From assembly GCF_023078835.1 (NCBI RefSeq), contig NZ_CP090898.1:1924045-1988044 (forward strand): 64,000 nucleotides of DNA, written 5' to 3'. Positions 57,485-64,000 of the stretch are shown piece after piece. Position 1 is the first letter of the stretch; the number at the start of each line of letters is the position of its first letter. Under the pieces are notes generated by a model. It saw only the letters and a list, made by a program, of their open reading frames with translations. It ran no database searches and was not told the DNA's origin. The stretch comes from Synechococcus sp. NB0720_010 (GTDB lineage: Bacteria; Cyanobacteriota; Cyanobacteriia; PCC-6307; Cyanobiaceae). A program made the position numbers and the translations under genes.

Positions 57485-57566
57485 AGAAAGCCGTCGTTGC
57501 GACCACGGCCAACAGGGGTGCGGCAGTCAGCAGCAGCAGGGCAATGGCGGTCCAGTCGGTGTACAT
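57456..57566 (-). CDS. Possible small single-helix membrane protein
   Basis: 36 residues: MYTDWTAIALLLL, a hydrophobic helix ending FFIWRQ, then KTKR. The layout is that of small photosynthetic subunits, but I cannot match it to one. A nine-residue longer version starts at 57593. It lies antisense to the end of the zinc finger gene and to the signal peptide region of the secreted protein, so it needs expression evidence. Confidence 0.45.
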   Translation of the reverse strand: MYTDWTAIALLLLTAAPLLAVVATTAFFIWRQKTKR

Positions 57567-57840
57567 CGCGGCCAGGGCGAAAGCGGCGCCCATCCTCTCA
57601 GGCGCTCTGCTCGTTGTGAGCTGCTGTTGCGTTCCGGTTTCGGCCCGGGCGGGTGTGGTCTTTGACGATTGCCAGCCCACGCCGGATGGGGGAGTGACCT
57701 GCAACACCCAGCCGACGGGGAACACGCTGATGGATGACGAGGCGGCCCGTTACGGCCTCTTCAATGAAGCCAGCCCTGGCTGGTCGGAATTTGACCCGTA
57801 CCAGGGCTACGACGACATGTTTGGCGGGAACGAAACCTGA
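57544..57840 (+). CDS. Small secreted protein, conserved in picocyanobacteria
   Basis: 98 residues from the ATG at 57544; a GTG at 57559 is also possible. A signal peptide (ILSGALLVVSCCCVPVSARA) is followed by a mature part of about 60 residues: VVFDDCQPTPDGGVTCNTQP with two cysteines likely to pair, and GLFNEASPGWSEFDPYQGYD. I recall similar sequences in Synechococcus genomes but no function. It may act in the periplasm or lumen. hemB follows after 59 bases. Confidence 0.65.
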   Translation: MAVQSVYIAARAKAAPILSGALLVVSCCCVPVSARAGVVFDDCQPTPDGGVTCNTQPTGNTLMDDEAARYGLFNEASPGWSEFDPYQGYDDMFGGNET

Positions 57841-57899
57841 CCTGCAGGTGAGGGCTCCGTAGGATCCGCCCCATCTCGAGTTCGCTGAGCCAGCCCCCG

Positions 57900-58901
57900 A
57901 TGGAGCTCACCTACCGTCCCCGCCGCCTGCGCCGTTCCCCTGCCCTGCGGGCGATGGTGCGTGAGACCTCCCTGAGTCCCGCGGACTTCATCTATCCCCT
58001 CTTTGTCCATGAGGGGGCCAGCAACGAACCCATCGGGGCGATGCCCGGCTGTCAGCGCTGGAGCCTGGATGGGCTCGTGCAGGAAGTCGGTCGTGCCTGG
58101 GACCTGGGGATCCGTTGCGTGGTCCTCTTCCCGAAGGTGGCCGATGGCCTGAAGACCGAAGACGGTGCGGAGTGCTTCAACGAAGGTGGCCTGATCCCTC
58201 GGGCGATCCGCCGCCTGAAGGAGGTACACCCCGAGATGGCGATCATGACGGACGTCGCCCTGGACCCCTACTCCTGCGATGGCCATGACGGAATCGTCAG
58301 TGGCGAAGGGGTCGTGCTCAACGATGAAACCGTTGCCCTGCTCTGCAAGCAGGCCGTTGCCCAGGCCCGTGCCGGTGCGGATCTGATCGGCCCCAGCGAC
58401 ATGATGGATGGCCGCGTTGGTGCCATCCGCGAAGCGCTCGATGAGGAAGGCTTCGAGCACGTCGGCATCATTAGCTATACGGCGAAATACGCCTCGGCCT
58501 ACTACGGCCCCTTCCGTGAAGCACTGGATTCCGCCCCTCGTGCGGTGGCCAGCAAGCCCATCCCGAAGGACAAATCCACCTACCAGATGGATCCGGCCAA
58601 CGCCCGCGAGGCCATCACCGAGGCCCAGCTCGATGAGCAAGAGGGGGCCGACATCATGATGGTCAAGCCCGGTCTGGCTTACCTCGACATCATTCACCGC
58701 CTCCGTGAGGAGAGCGAGCTGCCGATCGCGGCCTACAACGTCAGTGGTGAGTACGCCATGGTCAAGGCGGCCGCTGAAAAGGGTTGGATTGACGAGCGGG
58801 CTGTGGTGCTTGAAACCCTCCTCTGCTTCAAGCGTGCTGGTGCGGATTTGATCCTCACTTATCACGCCTGTGATGCAGCCGAATGGCTGCGCCAGGGCTG
58901 A
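57900..58901 (+). CDS. hemB: Delta-aminolevulinic acid dehydratase (porphobilinogen synthase)
   Basis: 333 residues. HemB condenses two 5-aminolevulinate molecules to porphobilinogen, an early step to heme, chlorophyll and cobalamin. Both active-site lysines are in family motifs: SKPIPKDKSTYQMD-type region and DIMMVKPGLAYLDI. The metal loop reads DVALDPYSCDGHDGIV, the aspartate-rich magnesium form rather than the cysteine-rich zinc form. SAYYGPFREALDSAP is also conserved. Confidence 0.96.
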   Translation: MELTYRPRRLRRSPALRAMVRETSLSPADFIYPLFVHEGASNEPIGAMPGCQRWSLDGLVQEVGRAWDLGIRCVVLFPKVADGLKTEDGAECFNEGGLIPRAIRRLKEVHPEMAIMTDVALDPYSCDGHDGIVSGEGVVLNDETVALLCKQAVAQARAGADLIGPSDMMDGRVGAIREALDEEGFEHVGIISYTAKYASAYYGPFREALDSAPRAVASKPIPKDKSTYQMDPANAREAITEAQLDEQEGADIMMVKPGLAYLDIIHRLREESELPIAAYNVSGEYAMVKAAAEKGWIDERAVVLETLLCFKRAGADLILTYHACDAAEWLRQG

Positions 58902-58971
58902 AGCCGGCTCTGACGGCAAGCACTCCGGGGCAACCCCCCTAGCGTTAGCCCGTCCAACGCGGGCTGCATGA

Positions 58972-60633
58972 GTGGGGCTGCGCGGGTTACGCCACCTTTT
59001 GCTCGTCGTTGCCGTCGGCTTCCCGGTCGGGGTCGTCGCGCGCGAGAAGGAGATTCCTCCGGCGCTCCTCCCTCTGGTCAAGAGTTTTGAGGCGTACGCC
59101 CGGGATCTTGATCGTCTCGATGGGGTCCTCAAGGTCGCCTCACCGGAGACCCCTGCGGCTGAGCCCACTGCGGAGTTGCTGGAACGGCTCAGGCCTCCCA
59201 GCCCGGGAGACTTGCCGGCCAGAACTGAGGCCGTTGCCGTCGCACAACGGCTGCGCCTGGACCTGCAGCAGGTGATCGCCGTTGCGGTACAAAACGACCC
59301 GGTCCTGCAGCAGCAGGTTGCCGAAGTCCAGGAACAGCAGGGCTGGTTGAAATCGGTTCGCGGCCGTCTGTACCCGATCCTTGGCCTGAACCTCGGCGGG
59401 AGTTACACCCAGCAGAAGGTGGGCAATGTCGCTTGGCAGGGGAACGAGAGCCTGTATGGCGTCGACTCCGCCTTCTACGTCCCGACGGGTGGTTGGGAAC
59501 GGGCCCAGACGAACGTCGGCGAAGGATTTGCCCTGCTGCGCCTCGATTACGAGCTCTTGAGCTTTGAGCGCAATGCCGCTCTCGCGGAGGTCAAAGCGGA
59601 ACTCGATGCCTCTGAGCAGCGCTATGGCAACCGCCTTCGTCAGTTGCAGCTCAACGTCAGTGAGGCCTACTACCAACTGCAACTGGCTGACCAATTGCGC
59701 AGGATCCGTCAGGTGGTCGTCGACAACGACACCGTGATCTACGACCAGGTCGTGGCGATGAAGATCGCGGGCCTCGTGCCGCGGGTTGATCTCTTACGGG
59801 CTGAGGCGATGCTGCAGCAAAGCCGCTTTCGCCTTGAGCAGGCCGATGCCCTGCGATTAAGCCAGCAACGGCGGCTGAGCAACTTGGTCAATGCCCCCTT
59901 CCAGATCACGCTCGAGGCGAGCGAGGCCGTTCGCCTGCAGCCGCCCTGGCCCCTGGATCTTCAGCAGACCATTGTCCGCGGCTTCCAGGACAACCCCCAG
60001 CTCGAAGCGTTGCAATCGGCGCGTACAGCCTTGCTGCGTCAGGCGGATCGCCGGGCCGCTGAATTGCTGCCGCGGTTGGGGTTGTTTGCGACGGGCGGCT
60101 ATCTGGCTGCCCAAACCACCGCCCCTTTGGTGGATCTGCAGGGGTGCTGCAAAGGGCCGGCCTATATCCCTGGACTCAATGGGGAGAGTGGGGAATGGGC
60201 CGCTGGGGTCATGCTCAATTGGCGTCTCTTTGATGCCGGGATCACCTCGGGGGCGGTTGCTGCCAGCCGAGCGGCGGCGGAGCGGACCTTGCAGGCGGAG
60301 GCCACAGAGCGCAATGCGATTCGGCAACGCCTTGAAACCGCCTACTACGACCATCGCGCGGCCCTCAGTCAGATCATTGCGTCGAACGCCTCGTTCCGGG
60401 CAGCGCGGGAGGCCTACCGCGATAGTCGCGCCCGTTTTGAGTTTGGCCTGGCGGATTACACCGACCTGGCGGACACGATTCGATCGCTGACGACGGCGAT
60501 GGAGCAGCAGGCCGAAGCGATGACCTTGGCGAATGTCAGCTATGCCCAGCTGCTGCGGGAGTTGTTGCCGATTCCCACCACACTCGATGCACCGGTGAGC
60601 TTGCCCATCACTTTGTCGGCGGCGCAGGATTGA
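58972..60633 (+). CDS. TolC family outer membrane efflux protein
   Basis: 553 residues from a GTG. A signal peptide (LRHLLLVVAVGFPVGVVA) is followed by two outer membrane efflux repeats; examples are LQLNVSEAYYQLQLADQLRR in the first and RDSRARFEFGLADYTDLADT in the second. A stretch LVDLQGCCKGPAYIPG lies in the outer strand region and carries two cysteines not found in the 15311 protein. It converges with an EmrA-like gene, overlapping it by 26 bases; the three genes together could supply a tripartite pump. Confidence 0.9.
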   Translation: MGLRGLRHLLLVVAVGFPVGVVAREKEIPPALLPLVKSFEAYARDLDRLDGVLKVASPETPAAEPTAELLERLRPPSPGDLPARTEAVAVAQRLRLDLQQVIAVAVQNDPVLQQQVAEVQEQQGWLKSVRGRLYPILGLNLGGSYTQQKVGNVAWQGNESLYGVDSAFYVPTGGWERAQTNVGEGFALLRLDYELLSFERNAALAEVKAELDASEQRYGNRLRQLQLNVSEAYYQLQLADQLRRIRQVVVDNDTVIYDQVVAMKIAGLVPRVDLLRAEAMLQQSRFRLEQADALRLSQQRRLSNLVNAPFQITLEASEAVRLQPPWPLDLQQTIVRGFQDNPQLEALQSARTALLRQADRRAAELLPRLGLFATGGYLAAQTTAPLVDLQGCCKGPAYIPGLNGESGEWAAGVMLNWRLFDAGITSGAVAASRAAAERTLQAEATERNAIRQRLETAYYDHRAALSQIIASNASFRAAREAYRDSRARFEFGLADYTDLADTIRSLTTAMEQQAEAMTLANVSYAQLLRELLPIPTTLDAPVSLPITLSAAQD

Positions 60634-61669
60634 TCAAGGTGTTCACCGTCGCGTGGGAGGTCGCTCCCGCACGCAAGGGATGACGACTGTTTTGCTCCAT
60701 CAGGATTCGCACCGGGAAGCGTTGCGGCACCTTCACCCAGTTCCCTGTGGCGTTTTGGGGCGGCAGCAGGGAGTAGTAGGCACCACTCCCTGAGCTGATG
60801 TTGATGACCTTGCCTTTGAAGGTCACACCGGGGTACATGTCGAGCCGGACCTTGGCGGGCATCCCATCACGGATGCGGTGGATCTGGGTCTCCAGATAGT
60901 TGGCGTCCACCCACCAGTGGTTGTTGTCGACGAGGGTGAACATCGCCTGGCCAGGTTTCACATATTGACCAACACGAATGGAGAAGTTGTTGCTGACATA
61001 CCCGTCCATCGGTGCGTAGTAGCGGGTGTAGTTCAAGTTGACCTTGGCGTTGCCCAGCGCCGCTTTGAGCGCACGGATGTTGGCCTCCTGCTCGCCGATC
61101 TGTTTCTCCAGTCGGCTGATGTCGAGGTTGGCCCCTTTCACCCTGGCGCGCGCTTCGAGTTTCGCGGCTTGAAATTCCTGCTCCTTCTCGAGCGAGACCA
61201 CCTGTTGCTGCTGGAGGTAGGCGTAGCGCTGTTGGTTCAGGTCGATCAGCCATTGACGGGCCTCTTGATCCTTCAAGGCCTGCTTGGCCTGCAGGCGCTG
61301 TTGCTCAAGGGCTTCTTTCTGGGCGATGGCCGCATCGAGTTGATGCTGTTGCTGATCGACACTCAGTTGAAAGGGAAGCGGGACGATCTCATAGAGCAGC
61401 TGCCCCTCTTTCACGAAGGCATTGGGCTCGGTATTGACGGTCTTGATGTAGCCCTCGACATACGGTGAGACGGTCACCGTGTAGGCGTGGACGTAGGCGT
61501 CGTCGGTGTAGGGAAAGAAGTGGCCGTGGATGAAGTACGTGGCGAGGCTGGTGGCGACCAGTCCGATGGCTCCACCGGCGATTAGGCGGGTGCGCTGTTT
61601 CTTGCGGGCGGCCTCTTCAGGGCTGAGGGCCTTGGTCTCCCCTGCGGGTTGTGCCGCTGATGCGCTCAC
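60608..61669 (-). CDS. HlyD/EmrA-like membrane fusion protein
   Basis: 353 residues from a GTG. One membrane helix near residues 29-48 (LIAGGAIGLVATSLATYF) anchors the periplasmic adaptor. Lipoyl-like halves VSPYVEGYIKTVNTEPNAFV then KEGQLLYEI and YYAPMDGYVSNNFSIRVGQY flank a long helical hairpin with about 130 residues (QQQHQLDAAIAQKEALEQQ). The C-terminal beta-barrel includes VRLDMYPGVTFKGKVINISSG. It follows the EmrB-like gene by 28 bases on the same strand. Confidence 0.92.
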   Translation of the reverse strand: MSASAAQPAGETKALSPEEAARKKQRTRLIAGGAIGLVATSLATYFIHGHFFPYTDDAYVHAYTVTVSPYVEGYIKTVNTEPNAFVKEGQLLYEIVPLPFQLSVDQQQHQLDAAIAQKEALEQQRLQAKQALKDQEARQWLIDLNQQRYAYLQQQQVVSLEKEQEFQAAKLEARARVKGANLDISRLEKQIGEQEANIRALKAALGNAKVNLNYTRYYAPMDGYVSNNFSIRVGQYVKPGQAMFTLVDNNHWWVDANYLETQIHRIRDGMPAKVRLDMYPGVTFKGKVINISSGSGAYYSLLPPQNATGNWVKVPQRFPVRILMEQNSRHPLRAGATSHATVNTLINPAPPTK

Positions 61670-61697
61670 GCCCGGCTCGCCTGACTATTGCCGGAGG

Positions 61698-63335
61698 CTA
61701 GGGCTGTTCTTTCGTTTTGGCTGGTGCCGTGCGGTGAAGCTGGGGCAGCACGCAGAGCACCAGCAGGACGAGCCCCACCAGGGTGGCGATGTTGATGAAG
61801 TTGACCACTTCGGCCTGTTGGGCGATGGCTTTGTTGAGCAGCTCAAGGGAGCCTTGGGACCAGAGGTTGCCGCTGATGCCCATGGGATGCCCGCTCAAGG
61901 GTTCTTGGAAGGTCTCCAGCCCCCAGTTGGACCCGTAGCTCTGCTCACGAAACCGTTCCCAGCTGCCCTGCGTGCTCACGGTTCGGATAGCGGAACTCAC
62001 TCCCCCAGAGAGGGCCTTGGAGATGTTCGTGCAGAAGAACAGCACGGAGCTGGCGCTGGTCATCAGTTCCGCCGGCATCGTCGAGAACGACATCTGAATC
62101 TCGAGGCAATTGATCAGGGCGAAGCAGACCCCCACCAGGATCAATTGCAGGGTGACGTTGCTGTTGCTCTGCTGGGCTGAGGTGTAAGCCATCCAGAGCG
62201 CGGTCAAGGCAAAGGTGAAGATCGCCGCAGAACAGAGTTTCTTTTTGGCGGGGATGGTGGCGGCGATGAGATGGGGGCTGGCCCCCGGCGTGACCATCAG
62301 GCCCGTCAGGATCGCCGCTGCGACAAAGGGAAGAAAGGACCAGGCGTAGTTCTCAATGGTGTTGTTGACCACCACCATCAAGAAGCGCGGGACGATCGCA
62401 AAGATCATGAACAGAAAGAACATCACGGAGCTCAGGTTCACCGCGCTCACGCAGTAATTGACGTCCTGAAAAATCTTGAGGTTGATCAGTTTGGGGACGG
62501 TGGCCACACGCCAGCCAAAGAGCCCAAGCAACAGCAGTGAGCTCCAAAGCATCACCACATAGATCCCGCTGCTGAACCACTCCCGTTGGTTCCCGACCAC
62601 CAGCGAGAGGCTCAGGAGTCCGAAGCCACCGGCCATCAGCCCATAGCCCAGCCAGTCGATCTCGGCTTTCGGGTCACCCGGGGTCGCGGGCATTAATCGC
62701 AGGATAACGGCGACTGCTGCCAGGGCCGCTAGGCCCAGGCCGGCGTAGAGCGTCCGCCAACTGAGGTACCAGGTGACGAAGGCGGAGAGGGGAATGCCGA
62801 TGGTGGAGCCCGTGACCAAGGCCAGGGCCACCAATCCCTTGCCCATCGGCGTGTACTTCTCCCCCAGCTGACCGCCCAGGTAGCCCCCCGCTGCCGCCGG
62901 GATCACCCCGGCTCCGAGTCCCTGCAGCACGCGCATCGCGATGAACAGCTGCGGATCGGTCGCAACGGAGCTGAGCAGGCAGGCGATGCCGAAGACCCCT
63001 GGACCCACCGTGGCGATGGCCTTGGCCCCGACCCGCTCTTTCAGGCTGCCCAACAGGGGCATGATCAGGGCGGCTGGCACCAGGAAGGCCACCTGAAACC
63101 ACACCTCCAGATAGGGCGTCCCACCCACATCGCCGCTGACATATTCATGGGCGGGCACACCGATGGAGTCGGTGGAGAAAAACACCAGCTCCAGCGCCAG
63201 AAAGCAGATCGCCACCACCCCGCGATTGGTGACCCAGAGGCTGCTGGGTGGACTGCTCAAGGGGGACGATCGGTGCTCGCCCAGTGTTGCCACGCCAGCC
63301 GGGGCCTGCACGACCGAGAATGGACTCAATGCCAA
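61698..63335 (-). CDS. EmrB-like MFS exporter (DHA2 family)
   Basis: 545 residues with fourteen hydrophobic segments. The N-terminal half has VGGTPYLEVWFQVAFLVPAA, LLGSLKERVGAKAIATVGPG and MRVLQGLGAGVIPAAAGGYL, motifs of the DHA2 drug:proton antiporters. The large loop near the end (SQGSLELLNKAIAQQAEVVN) matches EmrB. With the EmrA-like gene it forms the inner part of a tripartite pump. Its TTG start lies about eight bases from the divergent VOC gene start, so the promoters overlap. Confidence 0.9.
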   Translation of the reverse strand: MALSPFSVVQAPAGVATLGEHRSSPLSSPPSSLWVTNRGVVAICFLALELVFFSTDSIGVPAHEYVSGDVGGTPYLEVWFQVAFLVPAALIMPLLGSLKERVGAKAIATVGPGVFGIACLLSSVATDPQLFIAMRVLQGLGAGVIPAAAGGYLGGQLGEKYTPMGKGLVALALVTGSTIGIPLSAFVTWYLSWRTLYAGLGLAALAAVAVILRLMPATPGDPKAEIDWLGYGLMAGGFGLLSLSLVVGNQREWFSSGIYVVMLWSSLLLLGLFGWRVATVPKLINLKIFQDVNYCVSAVNLSSVMFFLFMIFAIVPRFLMVVVNNTIENYAWSFLPFVAAAILTGLMVTPGASPHLIAATIPAKKKLCSAAIFTFALTALWMAYTSAQQSNSNVTLQLILVGVCFALINCLEIQMSFSTMPAELMTSASSVLFFCTNISKALSGGVSSAIRTVSTQGSWERFREQSYGSNWGLETFQEPLSGHPMGISGNLWSQGSLELLNKAIAQQAEVVNFINIATLVGLVLLVLCVLPQLHRTAPAKTKEQP

Positions 63336-63343
63336 CGGATGCC

Positions 63344-63748
63344 ATGGCCGTCTCCCATCGCCTTGGCCATGTCGCCCTGCGGGTGCAGGACATGGAGCGG
63401 GCCAAGCGTTTCTATCTCGATTTGGGCTTGCGGCTGACCTGGGAAGCCGCGGACTGGTGCTATGTCCAGTGGCCTACTGGTGAAGGCATTGCTCTTCTCA
63501 GCCCTGACTACAAGGCGGCAGGCCCCCACTTCGCCTTTCACGTCCAGAACCGCGCTGAAGTGGATCAGGTGCGGGAGCAGCTGCTTGCCAAGGGGCACTC
63601 CTGCGGTCCGGTGCATGACCACCGCGACGGCACGGCCTCCTTCTACATGCAGGATCCAGAAGGGAACTGGTTGGAGATGCTCTATGAGCCCGCCGGCGGG
63701 CTGCCCTCCAATATCGGAGCCGAGCCGATACCTCTGACCTACTCGTGA
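63344..63748 (+). CDS. Glyoxalase/bleomycin-resistance (VOC) family protein
   Basis: 134 residues. A single vicinal-oxygen-chelate domain: HVALRVQDMERAKRFYLDLG, LSPDYKAAGPHFAFHVQNRA, and SFYMQDPEGNWLEMLYEP with the usual metal glutamate. The first metal histidine is in RLGHVAL. Enzymes of this fold include lactoylglutathione lyases and dioxygenases; the substrate here is not deducible. Earlier ATGs at 63320 and 63329 are possible. The mutS2 start overlaps its stop. Confidence 0.83.
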   Translation: MAVSHRLGHVALRVQDMERAKRFYLDLGLRLTWEAADWCYVQWPTGEGIALLSPDYKAAGPHFAFHVQNRAEVDQVREQLLAKGHSCGPVHDHRDGTASFYMQDPEGNWLEMLYEPAGGLPSNIGAEPIPLTYS

Positions 63749-64000
63749 CGGCTGAGCTGCACGCGCCCATCCAACAGGAGGCCCTGGAGCTACTGGAGTG
63801 GCCGCGGCTGGCCCACCACGTCTCCAGCTTCGCCAGCACCGCCGCCGGTCGCGTCGTGGCGGCGCGGCTGCCCCTGGCTTCGACCCGCCAGCAGAGCGTG
63901 GGCTGGCTGGCGGAGACGACCGAGCTGCTGGCGCTGGATGGCCTGATCGAAGGGGGGCTGAGCTTTCAGGGGGCTGCTGATCTGGATCACACCCTTCAGC
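63745..64000 (+). CDS. mutS2: Endonuclease MutS2, N-terminal part
   Basis: The first 85 residues of a protein cut by the window end. The start is a GTG overlapping the VOC stop by four bases. ALELLEWPRLAHHVSSFAST, AAGRVVAARLPLAS and WLAETTELLALD match the N-terminal domain of MutS2. MutS2 suppresses homologous recombination or rescues collided ribosomes, using a C-terminal Smr domain that is outside this window. Confidence 0.87.
   Translation, partial: MTAELHAPIQQEALELLEWPRLAHHVSSFASTAAGRVVAARLPLASTRQQSVGWLAETTELLALDGLIEGGLSFQGAADLDHTLQ

Noticed and set aside
57807-59168. A 453-codon open frame on the minus strand across hemB
   Set aside because: It is a shadow of hemB, whose protein is unmistakable on the other strand; long antisense frames are common in GC-rich coding DNA and this one shows no family features.

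Overview
This window looks like a chromosomal segment from a GC-rich unicellular picocyanobacterium of the Synechococcus/Cyanobium type. The evidence is a set of oxygenic photosynthesis genes (psbU, psaE, a petL-like gene, a PucC-family protein), the cyanobacterial regulators pipX and pipY, and many genes of families largely confined to cyanobacteria (DUF4346, DUF3120, DUF4079, DUF1823, DUF3119, DUF3086, and a PDZ/radical-SAM protein). Genes are packed with very short gaps and many 4-base stop/start overlaps. Starts at GTG or TTG are frequent. I see no transposase, integrase, phage gene or CRISPR array, so this reads as core genome rather than a genomic island.

Layout. 1-19 kb: aroK and a divergent pterin pair (a tandem-domain PTPS protein and a RibD-C-type reductase), a FemAB-like protein, a B12-binding radical SAM protein, petL, an MFS exporter, rimO, a VKOR-thioredoxin fusion, nadB, psbU, uppP, a PDZ/radical-SAM protein, a TolC-like channel, a PucC-family protein and an inositol-phosphatase-like gene. 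19-25 kb: one complete rRNA operon in the order 16S, tRNA-Ile, tRNA-Ala, 23S, 5S, with a long leader of about 580 bases. The leader holds a tandem 60-base hairpin repeat, a boxA-like element and a 16S processing arm. 25-34 kb: an fpg-mtnB-mtnC operon, psaE, an HTH-like gene with recQ, a LysM protein and an aldehyde dehydrogenase. 34-37 kb: a response regulator, a Cache-type histidine kinase and a LysR-like HTH protein, with inverted repeats upstream of the first and last gene. 37-44 kb: tRNA-Tyr and tRNA-Thr, aroQ-miaE, a LysR-type regulator facing mtnD, cobI, a dihydrouridine synthase and an L,D-transpeptidase.

44-53 kb holds der, ecfT, pipX, pipY, sepF and proC on the plus strand. Facing them is a minus-strand chain of mlaE, DUF3119, DUF3086 and plsY joined by 4-base overlaps, with an MFS sugar transporter upstream. 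53-64 kb holds tRNA-Gly, a glycogen debranching enzyme, a degenerate MBL-fold protein, HU, gluQ, three small genes, hemB, a second TolC-like channel converging on an EmrA/EmrB-like pair, a VOC protein and the start of mutS2.

Functional links. mtnB, mtnC and mtnD cover three steps of methionine salvage. nadB, hemB, cobI, aroK and aroQ supply NAD, tetrapyrrole, cobalamin and aromatic amino acid synthesis. uppP, the FemAB-like protein, the LysM protein and the L,D-transpeptidase concern the envelope. The two TolC-like proteins with the EmrAB pair could form a tripartite exporter. No single feature proves an undescribed system. The best leads are the structured rRNA leader, the asymmetric tandem PTPS with its overlapping reductase, the mlaE-DUF3119-DUF3086-plsY operon and the regulator-kinase-HTH cluster.
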